Below the pieces are notes generated by a model. It worked only from the letters and a program-made list of their open reading frames with translations, did no database searches and had not been told where the DNA came from. The position numbers were made by a program, and so were the translations under genes. A DNA stretch of 64,000 bases from contig CM055102.1 of assembly GCA_029204225.1 (NCBI GenBank), forward strand, positions 10,241,456 through 10,305,455. The letters run 5' to 3'. The first letter of the stretch is position 1; every line of letters starts with the position of its first letter. Origin of the DNA: Diphasiastrum complanatum. Lineage: Eukaryota; Streptophyta; Lycopodiopsida; Lycopodiales; Lycopodiaceae. Below, one piece after another: positions 10,291-21,727 of the stretch.

Positions 10291-11440
10291 TAATATTTGT
10301 TGATGGCTAGTGTCGTGCTATACTTATCTTAATTGTTAGGATATGTAGTATAAAAGATTGTCGTTCCCCAAAGAGACTGCTTAATGTTGTGATTTTATAT
10401 GTTTTTAACTCATTTATTGTTCTTGGATTAAAAGCTGGTTGTCAACGGACATTTAGAAGTATCGGCGACCAATATCACAGGTTAGGATGTCGTTTCAAAC
10501 ATACAAAAACAAGAGATATTGATGCCGACTAATCTCATATCGAACATGTTGCATTTTTTTATTTGTGTATCCAACTTATCAGCCAGACCGATATGTCGGT
10601 TTGTGCACCTAATAAAGTTTGTCAGACAAGCGAGGTTTATTGCATCAGATAAACCAAAGTAGATAAACATGCAAATGTCTCAGTACAATCCAAATGTAGT
10701 CCGACAATCTGTCCTCAACAACAGAAGGTGCTCATTCAAAAGAACGACTGACTATTGAGTTAAACTGCACGAGTATCACAACAACACAGAGCAAGCTTTA
10801 GGATGTGTAAGTCTGAATATACATCAGTGTAATGTAACAATGATTCCGAAAGTTAACATCACAATTAAGTTCCAAGCAATCGATTATTCGATCAATAGAA
10901 GTACTCAGCAAACAGAAGGCTTATGAAAGCAGAGAGAAGAGAAAACTTGAAGACTATGTGCTCTCCTAAAAAACTCGGTGGTTGTATTGAAGCATAATTG
11001 ATGTACATATAGCGAACAAGCGTGAAAGTACGCAGCTCTCTAGTAACCGATATGCCGCATCCAATAGAAAAATTACATGTGTTCAATTTCCTAGGTGGCA
11101 TCCTTGTCACGCGGCGTTGCTCCAATGAGAAGCATGCATGTGGAAGGTTGCAATGTTTGCTTGAGGCACAATAAATGAGTCTTCTGGAATGTTCTTCTCC
11201 TATGGCTAGCCTTTTTATTAAGGTTCATGTCTTTCATATCTACCCTTCAAGATATAGTCCTTCCTTCAGTCACATTTATTTAGGCCTTTTTATCTTCAAT
11301 ATATCTTTGAATAAGTTATCATTGTCAGGTCCATTAGATATTTCTTGATATTCGGTGGTTATCTTCATCAGTTGAGTAGGTTGATTGGTATTTTGCATCA
11401 TGATATAGTAATTCAAGAAAAATAGGCATGCAATAGGGTA
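10291..11440. other. Unassigned intergenic / retroelement-derived DNA
   Basis: No gene is seen. A TGTTAGGATATG start near 10,337 looks like a possible LTR edge, but there is no second copy or primer-binding site to support it. Confidence 0.4.
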
Positions 11441-11842
11441 TTACATAAACACTCTGTAGGATTTTTATTTCTTAGTTAGATTCTATTTTGTTGATTCCAC
11501 TGATTTCAGTAGGATTAGATTCAATCTCATTCTCTATTTCTTGCTTAGATTGGATCAGTAATAATCTACATTACATAAGAAACCAAAGAAAATTTGAACT
11601 AGACTGTAGAACATAGGTATATGAGTCCTGATAGATTTTAGATTTAAGTTGAGCTTCCAGTGTCAATAAGGATCAAAATCAAGCCGTAGATGTGCCAATT
11701 GATAGGCGAGGTACATCACCATTACACTGCAAACCATAGAGTTGAGAAGAGTAGCAGAGCCCTGTCGATTGTAAGCTGATAGGAACTTGTTATCATTGTT
11801 AGTAGAACCAATAGAGATGTGTGTGGAGAGAATAAGCAAACA
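11441..11842 (+). repeat. 5' LTR of gypsy-D
   Basis: Matches 14,671-15,067 along its whole length with scattered differences and small indels, so the two LTRs have diverged noticeably since insertion. It ends AAACA just before the primer-binding site. Confidence 0.75.
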
Positions 11843-11949
11843 TTGGCGCCATTGTCGGAGATCGACGAACCTGGGTCATCCACGTGACAAGCGGAAATAC
11901 TCACCACTATACTGTTAGTGATCGAGGTTCTCATTTTCTTAATGAAGTA

Positions 11950-12720
11950 ATCAATAATCTACTGACTCATTACTTCGTTATACACCGAAAGAGTACCCCG
12001 TACTATCCTAGATGAAATGGACTAGCTGAATCTACGAATAAAATGATTTGTAAATTCTTAACCAAGATAGGAGAAACAAGTCGATCAGATTGGTAAATGA
12101 AGTTATCTTTGTTATCTGGGCATATCGAACAATGCAGAAATGAACCAGGGAATAAAAAACACCATTTGGGCTGGTATATGGCCAAGAGGCTATTATGCTA
12201 GTAGAATTTCTAATTCCTTCCCTATGCATCACTTTTTAGCATATGCCACTGACTTGTGTGATGATAGTGCTTATCAACAACACGTTCAAAATAGAATTTT
12301 ATGTTGACGAAACTATGCGAAGTACGACTTATATCCTATCATGCACAATTAGTTCATAAATGACGACAAAAGGCTTGGCATGATCGTCATGTCCGGACTA
12401 AGAATAGACTCTTTATGTTGACGAAACTATGCGAAACACAACTTATATCCTATCATGCACGATTAGTTCATACACGACAACAAAAAGCTTGGCATGATGG
12501 TCATGTCTGGACTAAGGATATTCATGATGGTGATAAAGTTTTACTTTACACATCCTCCAAGGTCCACCTTGGAAAATTGAAATTCCGTAGCCAAGGTCCT
12601 TATGTTGTCAAGAAAATCTTTACAAATGGTGCAGTATAGTTAGAGACATTAGAAGGCATACCCCTAGACACATTAGTCAATGGTAGCCGACTACGGAGGT
12701 ACTACGACGACACCTTTATG
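11950..12720 (+). pseudogene. Gypsy-D integrase C-terminal half
   Basis: Translation gives TPYYPR-stop-NGLAESTNKM with the catalytic Glu kept, then SRSDW. After a decayed stretch the C-terminal domain reads LTKLCETQLISYHARLV ... DGDKVLLYTSSKVHLGKLKF, open at 12,415-12,639. The zinc finger and both catalytic Asp are deleted. A 114-bp in-frame tandem duplication starts at 12,301. Confidence 0.8.
12301..12528 (+). repeat. 114-bp tandem duplication inside gypsy-D integrase
   Basis: Units start at 12,301 and 12,415, both with ATGTTGACGAAACTATGCGA. The period is exactly 38 codons, so the frame is kept. The copies differ at several sites. Confidence 0.9.
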
Positions 12721-13163
12721 GTAGATCTTGTGTAAAATGTACTTCTGGGTTAACTTTTTTTTCCTTCCAACTTTCCAATTTTTTCCTTCCATTTATTACC
12801 TGATCCATCCTCCTATATATAATGATTAAAATTATTCTTTTTTCATACTGTTTTTCTATGTATATACCTACCCAAGTTTTTTCCAAAAGACCGTAGATTT
12901 TACACTTGAACAAAAATCCAAAAAAAGGTACTCTAAGTTTTGCATCCGAAAGTATGCATCCGACAATTTGCACATGACAGTCTATCCAAAATGCATCCGA
13001 TGAGATTGGTTCTCTCAATAATCCTGTCACGAGTTCCTCCACCTACACACAGTTGTCCCACTCACCCTCATTTTTTTCTAAACCATTTTTATCTTACTAA
13101 CCTTCATTTTTTCATTCTATTTATTCGACCACCTCCGCTTCCACTTCTAATACCATTCCCACT

Positions 13164-13508
13164 ATGTCTTCTTTGAAATCTGATGACCATTTTTTGAAAC
13201 AATTTATTTCACCAACCACTAAATACAACCTCATAACTAACCCACCATCTACCACTCGTAAAATATTTTCATCTCTTTCACCACTTGACTTTAATTCTTT
13301 TGATCAAGATCCACCACTCGACGAGACTGTGCAGCCTTCGGAGGGAATTTCTTCACCCCTTCCAAGGAGTAAGAGCGATACCTTTGCCGAACCAAGGTAT
13401 GAGGGTTCAACACCAAAAGTTCATGATACGAAGAGTGCCACAACTTTGGACGACTATTTGACAAGACCTTCGAGAAAGTTGTCTGAGAAGTCCAAAGAGA
13501 AAATTTGA
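13164..13508 (+). CDS. Unknown 114-aa ORF within gypsy-D
   Basis: The frame is open from ATG 13,164 to TGA 13,506-13,508. It is rich in Ser, Thr, Pro and charged residues, looks largely disordered and shows no known domain. Reading past the stop gives further coding-like text (RQFDNKKEFEGFQRTYKKED, EYSKLSSLVNALQLQPSWRI) to about 13,710, so it may be the start of a longer decayed protein. It lies between integrase and the 3' LTR, where some gypsy elements carry an extra ORF. Function unknown. Confidence 0.4.
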   Translation: MSSLKSDDHFLKQFISPTTKYNLITNPPSTTRKIFSSLSPLDFNSFDQDPPLDETVQPSEGISSPLPRSKSDTFAEPRYEGSTPKVHDTKSATTLDDYLTRPSRKLSEKSKEKI

Positions 13509-14670
13509 AGACAGTTTGATAATAAAAAAGAGTTCGAAGGCTTTCAAAGGACCTACAAAAAAGAGGACCGAGAGGGTGCAAAGAAGGTGATCGTTGAGGA
13601 ATATTCCAAGCTCAGTAGCCTAGTGAATGCCTTACAACTACAACCCTCTTGGAGGATCGTGATGTTGTTGAATAGTCATGAGCAGCTCCAAGAATACATG
13701 AGGGCACCAAGCTAAAAAAGGGTGGATCCCTTGTATGTGCCTATCAAGAGGAGAGACCCTGGGAGAGGATGAAACCAGTAGAAAGACAAGTCAACTGGCC
13801 ACTTATTCCGGGAGTTGACTCTAGTTCAACCTTTGAAAATTATCAAGCTGCGCTGCTGAAGTTTGGACATACTTACAAGGAAGTGTAGATGTTGTAGTGC
13901 GACTTATTGCCTATCTATAGCCTTTCTTGCGACATTGAATCGCTATTGGGACAAAGGATTGCCACATGTAAAGTTGGATGTCAATCAACCCGTGCAATGT
14001 TGGCAAGACTTTATTTCTCAGCAACATTATCCTCAGGCCAATATGTGCAGATGATTGAGGAATGGTATTGAAACAAATTTATATCTGGAATGAGGCAGTA
14101 CCTAGGACCTATCCCTAAGAGCGTAAAAACTAGATTCATCACATTCACGAGAAGGTAGGCTACGAGAAGTATCTTGACAAGAAGAAAGCTGAGAAGGACA
14201 ACCAAGAGGTGCTCATTTACACGAAGTTGTACAATTTGTGGGCCCCATGGTAATTCCCAAAGGATGGAAAACCATGTGGGAGTTAGTAATATAGACCCTC
14301 TTAGCTTGAGTTGTGTTTTTTTATAAAGAGGCCTCCTATTACATGATAGGAATGGATTCACTAACTCGTGGGTATACATAGAGGCCTCCTCCACGAGTTT
14401 CCAAGCATAAAATATCGTAATGAGATATTGTTGAACTAATAATTGAAAATCCTTCTATTTGAATTTCAGTCTATGCTCCATTTTCATGTATTTAGTTTGA
14501 GTACTTGTGTATGAATCTATTGTTGTTGTTTCTTCCTTCTTCCAGGATTGGTTTTGTGATTAATATCAGGTAGATCTGCAGAGCTTAGTGGCTGATCTTA
14601 CCCATTCTCATTTGATGCTGCTTTGTGCTTGACTACCTAGGAGTTTTTATTACAAATGTTGAGTGATATT

Positions 14671-15067
14671 TGTAATAAACATTCTATAGGATTTGTAGTT
14701 CTTAGTTAGATTCTATTTTATTGATTCTGGTGATTTCAGTAGGATTAGATTCAATCTCATTCTCTGTTTCTTGCTTAGATTAGATCAGTAATAATCTACA
14801 TTATATAATAAACCAAAGAAAATTTGAAAGAAGAACATAGGTATATGAGTCATGATAGATCTCAGGATTTAAGTTGAGCTTCCATTGTCAGTAAGGATCG
14901 AAATTAGGCTGTAGATATGCCAATTGACCGGTGGGGTACATGACTACTACACTGCAAACCATAGAGTTGAGAAGAGTAGCAGAGCCCTGTCGGTTGTAGG
15001 CTAATAGAAACTTGTTATCATTGTCAGTAGAACCAGTAGAAAAGTGTGCAGAGAGAATCAACAAGCA
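14671..15067 (+). repeat. 3' LTR of gypsy-D
   Basis: Second copy of the direct repeat. A convincing polypurine tract is not visible immediately upstream. The right edge ends AACAAGCA, matching the AAGCAAACA end of the 5' LTR. Confidence 0.7.
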
Positions 15068-15316
15068 GAAGGTGATATAAAACTTAGCCTTGACTTCATT
15101 CGAAGTACCGAAAGCCAAGCTAATAAACTCCACACTTATTTTATTTGAAAAGGCTATGGCATGAATACCCATCGCCTTGAGTAATGGCTCGACAAAATTC
15201 AACCATTCAGCCACCTTTCCAGTGGTAGGAAGCGCCATGATGTCCGTTGAGGATGGAACATCACGCAAGACCTTGGATCGGGGTGAAACAGAGATATCGA
15301 TCTCGGTGGACGACAT
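15068..15316 (-). CDS. Unknown partial ORF flanking gypsy-D
   Basis: A minus-strand frame starts at ATG 15,314-15,316 (MSSTEIDISVSPRSKVL) and runs about 83 codons before entering the gypsy-D LTR, where it continues by chance to 14,888. A plausible 5' leader lies upstream (15,317-15,440). The N-terminus (GKVAEWLNFVEPLLKAMG) matches nothing I can name. If real, the gene was split by gypsy-D insertion. Confidence 0.3.
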
Positions 15317-15319
15317 GGT

Positions 15320-16150
15320 AACAGTAAGAAAATTGGTAAAAACAAAGAGTAGAAGGCTAAAGAGCTTTTTAGAAGGCTTGTTTGGAAGTGTGGAAGAAGT
15401 TTTGTGGTAGGAAAATTTCGCAAGAGCTTTGTTAGCATTGGTGAGAAATGAATTTGAAATTGGCTCTTTTATAGGCTAATTTGGAGGGTCTATTAGACAA
15501 AGTACTAGTTTGGCTTATTAGTTCTGGACAGAAATTTGCAGGCATGTTGAGATCTATGAAAATAGCTTCCAGAATTCTTAATGAAGATTCTTGACCAATA
15601 GGGTAGCTTGACGAAGGTTCTGTAGGTCTGGTTCAACCCTCACCTACTAGGTGCATCCTTCAACTAGGTACTACATTTAATGATACTTTACAGGGTTTCA
15701 ACCTTCACCCAAACTAATTTTGGCGTTCTGAATCCATCTGTCGGGTCGACGGAGGTTCGTAATGAGTGCAACATGATTGACGAAGTTTCCCAAAGTAACA
15801 CAGCTATGAACTCTCGCCTAGTTACAAAATAGGCACTTCTTCGCCCAGTTCAATATAGAAAGATCTAAGCTGGATTTACCATCTGGATACTCGGCGAATG
15901 GTCATATGACTGTTTGATTCAAAACATGATTCAATTAGTGATTTTTAGATCACTTTTCATCAAAAATTGATTCTTGAAATACTTTTCTTGAACTGATCAC
16001 TTTACTGACTTTTGCTCATCATTTTCATCAGTCCTTTTTCTCTTATTTTTTTTTTTCCCATTGTCTTTTCCAAAATAGATAAAAGTAACTAATCAAAACA
16101 ACAAAATTGTAAAACAAATAAAGATAAAAGATCAGATCCTTGATCAAGCT
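15320..16150. other. Intergenic DNA without recognised features
   Basis: No coding frame, LTR boundary or strong repeat is visible. A short T-rich run occurs near 16,040-16,060. Confidence 0.5.
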
Positions 16151-16156
16151 AGGGAA

Positions 16157-17525
16157 TTAGGCTGCCAAAACTTGCGTAGTTGGCAGAGTATCAAATCTTC
16201 TGCCATCCAGGTGTTCCAAGATCACTGCTCTGTATGATAAAATTTCTTTGACTTTATATGGTCTGTCACTTGTAGATTTCAACTTTCCTTTGATCAGTTT
16301 TGTTTTGTACATTAAAGCAAGATCTCCTTTTTTCAGATCCTTCTTATGTAATCGACGATCTTGCCATGCTTTGCGATGAGCTTTTTTCGCTGCTAGTGCA
16401 TGAACTGCCATCAATCTGGTTTCACATAGCTTATGCAAAGCCTCATGACATAGTTGTAAAGATTTAACATCATCCAAACATTTCATTGCTACTATGCGTA
16501 ATGATGGAACTAAAAATTATATTGGCATAACTACATCCTGGCCATAAACAAGTTGAAATGGCATCTGATTTATACTAATTTTATAAGTTGTTCTGAATGC
16601 CCATAATGCTGCATGTAGTTTATGTTCCCAATCAGAACGACTTGCTTCTACCGTTTTTGTCATAATACTACAAAGAATCTTATTGGAAGATTCTGCTTGT
16701 CCATTACCCCTTGGATAATACAGAGTACTAAACCGATGAATAACAAAAAAGTCCTCCAATAGACACTTTATTGTTTCATTAACAAAATGCGTTCCCCTAT
16801 TGTTGACAATATCAATAGGAAAACCAAATCGGACAATGATATCTTCATACAAATTTTTTGCAATAGATTTTGCATTTGCTACACGAACTGCTCATGCTTC
16901 AACCCACTTGGTCATATAATTCGTCATTACGATAATGTATCTGGCCTGAGTACCTTGTGTTGCAGGATGAATAGGACCAACATAATCAAGTCCCCATTTT
17001 TCAAATGATACTTTTGCTGGGGTTGGATGTAACGATTCATAATGTTGTTTCGTAGGACGTTTTTTGTAGAAAGATGTGCTTGTTGACATACATCACATGA
17101 TTGAATGCACTTCTCAATATCTTTATGAAGCGTAGGCCACCAACATCTTGATTGCAAATTTTTTTGAACAATGATATCAGATGAAAAATGTCCTCGTCCT
17201 ATTCCATCATGAGAAGACATGATTGGATCAGGTGCTCCATGGGGTAAAACAATCATCAGCTCCACGACCAACAATCAATTGGTAAGGCTGCGCTTTCAAA
17301 ATTAATCAACTTTGTTGAACCTTGGACAAAGATTCATTCAGTTGGCCTAACATTAGATATTCAACAACATCTACTACCCATTCAGGTACTACTTCAACAT
17401 ATAATAACGCAACATCTGGTAGTTCATCATCCAATTGAGTATTAATTGGCGTTGTTTGTATTCTAGAAACGTAATCGACAAGATAATGTTGTTTACCTTT
17501 CCGAACCACAAGCCGGAAATCAAAT
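16157..17525 (-). pseudogene. Gypsy-4: integrase and RNase H tail fragment
   Basis: From right to left: RNase H tail (FDFRLVVRKGKQHY), HHCC finger (DGIGRGHFSSD ... CDVCQQA), DDE core and C-terminal domain (KKGDLALMYKTKLIKGKLKS). The first Asp (WGLDYVGPIHP) and the Glu (GNGQAESSNK) are kept. The second catalytic Asp is Asn: VNNRGTHF against VSDRESHF in gypsy-1, codon at 16,799-16,801. Frames are broken between 16,852 and 17,274. This is a related but separate lineage; no LTR is attached. Confidence 0.85.
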
Positions 17526-17890
17526 TCAGTCCATTTCTGTTTCCATAGCTGCACGCCACTCCTTGTGCTCCTTTGCTTCATCAAAAGTTGAGCCTTGAGC
17601 ACATAACCCATTAGGGCTAGATTCATCTCTAATCTTGCAGAAGGCTTCCGATTTCTACTTGACCTTTTGAGCCCTCCTTGCTCGCTATATTTGGGAGTAT
17701 CTCCCTTCTTAGCATCACTTGTGACTAATAAGTACCATTTAGACAGTCTCTTAGCAATTTTAGCATCAAGCTTACCTTTGTCTATTGAATCTTCCACATC
17801 AAAAGCCACTTTCTTCTTGACTTGTACTTTTGCTCCCTCATCAAAAAGTTCAATGATTACTTCAGCTTGTTCACCTTGACCCATCTCATC
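17526..17890 (-). pseudogene. Copia integrase-RT linker fragment fused to gypsy-4
   Basis: The minus frame 17,306-17,884 begins with copia-type linker (Lys-rich AKRLSKWYLL, RRSSRNRKPSARLEMNLALM). In another frame it then shows the RT entry motif STFDEAKEHKEWRAAMETEM. Near 17,525 it changes to gypsy RNase H. The long frame is thus a chance fusion of two element types. Confidence 0.65.
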
Positions 17891-17895
17891 AAATG

Positions 17896-18543
17896 TGTGA
17901 AAGATTTCAGATCCTTAAGATCCAGTCTACTTGAATGATCTTTGGTTAGAAAGAGAAATACACTACCAATCTCACCAATGTAGAAAAATCAGCATCTACA
18001 CACAAATTGAGATGCAAACACCACTAAAACTTGATCAAACTTGAATGAAGTGAAAAAGTACTGTTGCTTTCTGTACAGAATCAGCAAGCTACTATATTTC
18101 ACACGTGTGGATCCAAAAATAGCAAATATAGATCATTCTACACATAGAATTGCAAGCAATCACCAAAATAGTGCACCAATGGATAGTAGAACCCAAGAGA
18201 ACCATGTATAAGCATGAAATGAGATAGAGAAGAGATAAGATTGCTCTCTCCACGAGTTACATCCTTTTATAACAGGTCCAAACCCTATCTGGCCACTTGG
18301 CTTTCCCTCCAAAATGCTAACCCTACTAATTTTGGGTCTAGATTCAATGTACCCAACTATTCAAATTGAATCTACTCAAACTCGCATTCTAACTTTCCCA
18401 CACTTTCAAAAAGTGTTTATTCAAATGAAATTTAGACTATGAACTTTGAAAACTCAACCTCTAGGTCTAAAACAAGTTTTGGCCTCAATATGCCAAATAT
18501 GAAAATATTGCAAAATGTGATGAAACTAGTTGAATCTTTCACA
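17896..18543 (-). repeat. 3' LTR of copia B (648 bp)
   Basis: Same family as 362-1,010, with the same 10-bp terminal inverted repeats. On its right lies the complement of a polypurine tract (GAAGAGGGAG, 18,544-18,553), which identifies it as the 3' LTR of the minus-strand element to the right. Confidence 0.9.
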
Positions 18544-18553
18544 CTCCCTCTTC

Positions 18554-18910
18554 AACTAGTTTTAGCATAGACTTTGATAATACTCCAAGTGAAGTCCTAT
18601 GCTTCATGAACAAGTCTTTTCCGAATGCTTTGGTGAAGATATCAGCTACACATTCCCTTGAAGACACATGTTGAAGCTCCACCTCCTTTGCAATGACTCG
18701 CTCCCTCACAAAATGATATTGTATCTCAATATGCTTGCTCCTAGCATAGTTTTTGACAATAGAACTTTGATCCATCATAAGAATGATCTTCTTCCTAAGA
18801 ATATATCTCCTTACAATGACCATGTAATGCTCAAAATAGAAACAACCATAATTGATATAGAGAATAGTGTCCACTTGGGATGCTTCACTGTTTCTTACAT
18901 CAATTTTACA
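18554..18910 (-). pseudogene. Copia B RNase H C-terminus
   Basis: The frame 18,539-18,988 reads ILMMDQSSIVKNYARSKHIE, then YHFVRERVIAKEVELQHVSS and ADIFTKAF, the diagnostic end of copia RNase H (normally HIDIRYHFIRE ... ADIFTK). Upstream sequence to about 19,080 is not recognisable. It stops at the polypurine tract. Confidence 0.85.
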
Positions 18911-19083
18911 TATCAAGATGTTACTAGAACATGAAGAATCAAATAGAATGTATATGCTGCAAGAACATATCCATAACATCTTTTCCAATTACCACTCCTT
19001 TGATGCTCTTGACTAGCTCCAAATTGCCACCTTCCCTTTTGACTAGTTGAAGCGCTTTGAGATCAACCTCTTGATCATCAAAG

Positions 19084-20396
19084 TCATTGAACAAACTTTG
19101 TTTTCCAGATCCAATACTTGATTTTACAACAAGATAACATCCATCCACTTTCATAGCTCCATGTTCCACTCTTCATAAGAGATCGATACTCAAGATTCAT
19201 TGCTTGGATCCACTCCTCTTCTTTCCTTGCTTGATCTACACTTGTAGGCTCATTCAAAGAGGTTAGGAAAGCAACATAATTTCCAGAAACTACTTGCTTA
19301 CCCTTATGATCATATGTGAGCCTTGAAGGTACTTGTCTTTCTCTTGATGTTCTCCTTGGCTTTTGACTTGATGAAGGTCCATCATCACCACCATCCAAAG
19401 TAGGATCCTTCTCATCAACATCAAGAATGTTAGATCCATCCACTCTACCATATATCATGCTTGAATACACCTTTGAAATGTTCCCCTCATAAAAAATGAC
19501 ATCTCTACCAGCAATCACTTTGTGTGTAGAAGGAATGTAAACCTTGTAGGCTTTACTCATCTCACTATATCCAACAAAAATACCTCTTCTTGAAGATGGA
19601 TCCTCCTTGGTCCTATCATCAAGAGTAATGTTGACATAGCATGTGCATCCAAAGGTTCTTAGAAAGTTGACACTCGGCCTCCCTTGAATAGCATCTCAAA
19701 AGGTGTCCTTCCATCCAAAATAGCACTCGGCCACCTATTGCACAAGAAATTGGCACACAACAAAGCTTGATCCCAAAATGGTTTGTCAAGATTAGCACTT
19801 AACCTCATAGCTTTAGCACTTTCACATAAAGTCCTATTCTCCCTTTCAGCCAATCCATTTTGTTGTGGGGTCCTTGATGTTGTATACTCCCTCTTGATCC
19901 CATGCTCATCACAAAAGGCCTTGAACTTGTTAGATATGTACTCACCACCATTGTCACCTCTCAAGCACTTGATCTTTGTGGAAAATTGGTTCTCTCTTGC
20001 ATTCTTGAACTTGACAAAGACATCATACACTTCATCCTTGCTCTTTAGTAGATAGATCCAACAAAATCTACTAAAATCATCAATGAATGTTACATACATC
20101 TTAGCTCCACTATTGCTAATTGTAGTAGATCCATGAATATCCGAATGTACAAGTTGAAAAGGCTTTGTAGATCTAGAAATAGAACTAGTATAAGGTATTC
20201 CATGTGACTTAGACAAAGCACAAGACTCACAAACATGCTTGACATTACTTAAGGAACTTGGAAGACCAATCACAACCTTCTTTCTTGCCATTACCTCCAA
20301 TGACTTGAAGTTGAGGTGTCCAATCCTTTTGTGCCAAACCTCTTGAATAGAAATTTGCTCCCTTGCAATACATCCAACTTGGTTAGCATAAAACAA
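19084..20396 (-). pseudogene. Copia B integrase and start of RT
   Basis: The frame 19,659-20,396 (245 codons) contains the HHCC finger (VWHKRIGHLNF ... CESCALSKSHG) and all three DDE residues: first Asp in VHSDIHG, second in RGDNGGEY, Glu in QQNGLAERENRT. After one frame change at about 19,665 the sequence continues with a copia linker (RRGIFVGYSEMSKAYKVY; 19,084-19,560) into the RT entry EEEWIQAMNLEYRSLMKS, where the domain is lost. The integrase core itself keeps its catalytic residues. Confidence 0.9.
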
Positions 20397-21325
20397 GCAT
20401 CAAGTTTGAACAACTTCCCTTGCCTTTTACCTTTTCCAATCAAGATATCCTTCCTTTTGATCAAACAAGCATCTCCATCAAACTCCACCTTGAGATCTTT
20501 ACTTAGCATTTGACTCAAACTAAGTAGATTCTTGGTAATAGATGGAATAAACAAGACATCCTCCAAATGAACATTCCTATTTGTAGAGAGAGAGATAGGA
20601 GTTGTGCTAATCCCTTTGATTGCACACTCACCATCATTGGCCGTGTAGATCACCCTCTTGTCATCTCCATATGCCAACAAAGAAGTGAAGTACTCTTTGT
20701 GAAAGGTCATGTGTGAACTTGTTCCACTATCAATCCACCAAGGATCTAGATCTCCATCGTTAGCAAGCATACATGAAGACATCACAAAAGCATCATCATT
20801 TGCATCTTGAACATCCAAACCATCCTCATCAAGAGTAAGATTACCTTGCTTGTCTCCTTGATCTCTCTTCTTCTTGTAGCACTCACTTGCAAAGTGCCCT
20901 TTGATGCCACAATAGAAGCACTTGAGCTTTGATCTATCCTTCTTTTTGCCACTTGAAGAAGCATCCACTTGATCTTGTGCTTTAGACCATTTGGTTTTGC
21001 CCTTGAATTTGCCCTTTGAGAACATAGCATCCTCTTGAAGTGTCGATGTAGATCCACCTCTTGCTTGAAGCCTATATTCCTCATTGATCAAGATCTCTTG
21101 AAGATCCAACAAACTCGGCAAAGTCTTTTGAATAGCAATACTTTGAACAATGTTAGCATGAGCATCCAACAAGCCATTAAGAATTACTTGAATAAGCTCT
21201 CCTTCCTTAATGCTTTCATCAATGCAAGCCAACTCATCATACAATGCTTTCATTCTCAAAACAAAAGTACTTGGCTCTTCATTATTTTGCAAACAAGAAA
21301 AGATGCATTCAATTTGTAGAGTCAA
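20291..21325 (-). pseudogene. Copia B gag (C-terminal part) and protease
   Basis: A 344-codon open frame. It holds the UBN2-type gag helix region (TFVLRMKALYDELACIDESI), a CCHC knuckle (CFYCGIKGHFASEC, near 20,900) and an aspartic protease box WWIDSGTSSHM near 20,730, followed by GAG-pre-integrase text (LVLFIPSITKNLLS-like). It lacks its N-terminus, found in a different frame at 21,360-21,727. Confidence 0.85.
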
Positions 21326-21359
21326 TTTTCGTTGACTCTAGCTGCTATAGCAATCACTT

Positions 21360-21727
21360 TGTAGTGATTACCATCATCCATTCATGATGTATCAACTTCA
21401 ACTTCAGGAATAACACTCGATATGTGTTTGTGGGTTCAAACAATGCCTTCAACGTATCCCATGTATCTTTCGATCCTTCTGAATCCGAACTATAGAGAAT
21501 AATGTCATCTTTGACTGATAAGTGGATGACATTCTGTGTTTTTCATTTTCTCTTGTCAAATGCCTGCTGATTTTCTTCAATTAATTTCCTTGTCTCTTCA
21601 CCTGTCAGATCTCCCATAGCTCATTTTTCATCAAAATGTTCTTCAGTTTGAATTTCCAAACTACATAGTTGCTGACTCCTTCCAATGTGCTTGACTCATT
21701 GAGGACGCTCTTGTTTAGAGTTGCCAT
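21360..21727 (-). pseudogene. Copia B gag N-terminus
   Basis: Minus-strand ATG at 21,725-21,727 starts ATLNKSVLNESSTLEGVSNY then WKFKLKNILMKNELW, the standard opening of UBN2-type copia gag. A frame change near 21,620 and a stop follow. Two perfect hairpins at 21,317-21,340 and 21,352-21,369 separate it from the rest of gag. Confidence 0.75.

Larger units (their letters stand above)
11441..15067 (+). mobile_element. Gypsy-D: plus-strand, deleted Ty3/gypsy element with both LTRs
   Basis: Direct repeats of about 400 bp (11,441-11,842 and 14,671-15,067) flank 2.8 kb. A gypsy primer-binding site (TGGCGCCATTGTCGGAGA) at 11,844-11,861 follows the left repeat, fixing plus orientation. Inside, gag, protease and RT are missing: about 80 bp after the site the sequence is already in integrase. 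An ORF of unknown role and a decayed frame follow. No clear target duplication is seen, so LTR edges are good to a few bases only. Confidence 0.75.
18544..21727 (-). mobile_element. Copia B: internally deleted Ty1/copia element
   Basis: From right to left: gag, CCHC knuckle, protease, GAG-pre-integrase, integrase, start of RT, then a jump to the end of RNase H, polypurine tract and 3' LTR. The RT palm with its YVDD box is missing and no 5' LTR is found to the right, so the element is a relic. Confidence 0.85.

Noticed and set aside
10337-11440. Possible LTR starting TGTTAGGATATG
   Set aside because: No second copy, primer site or polypurine tract could be seen to support it.
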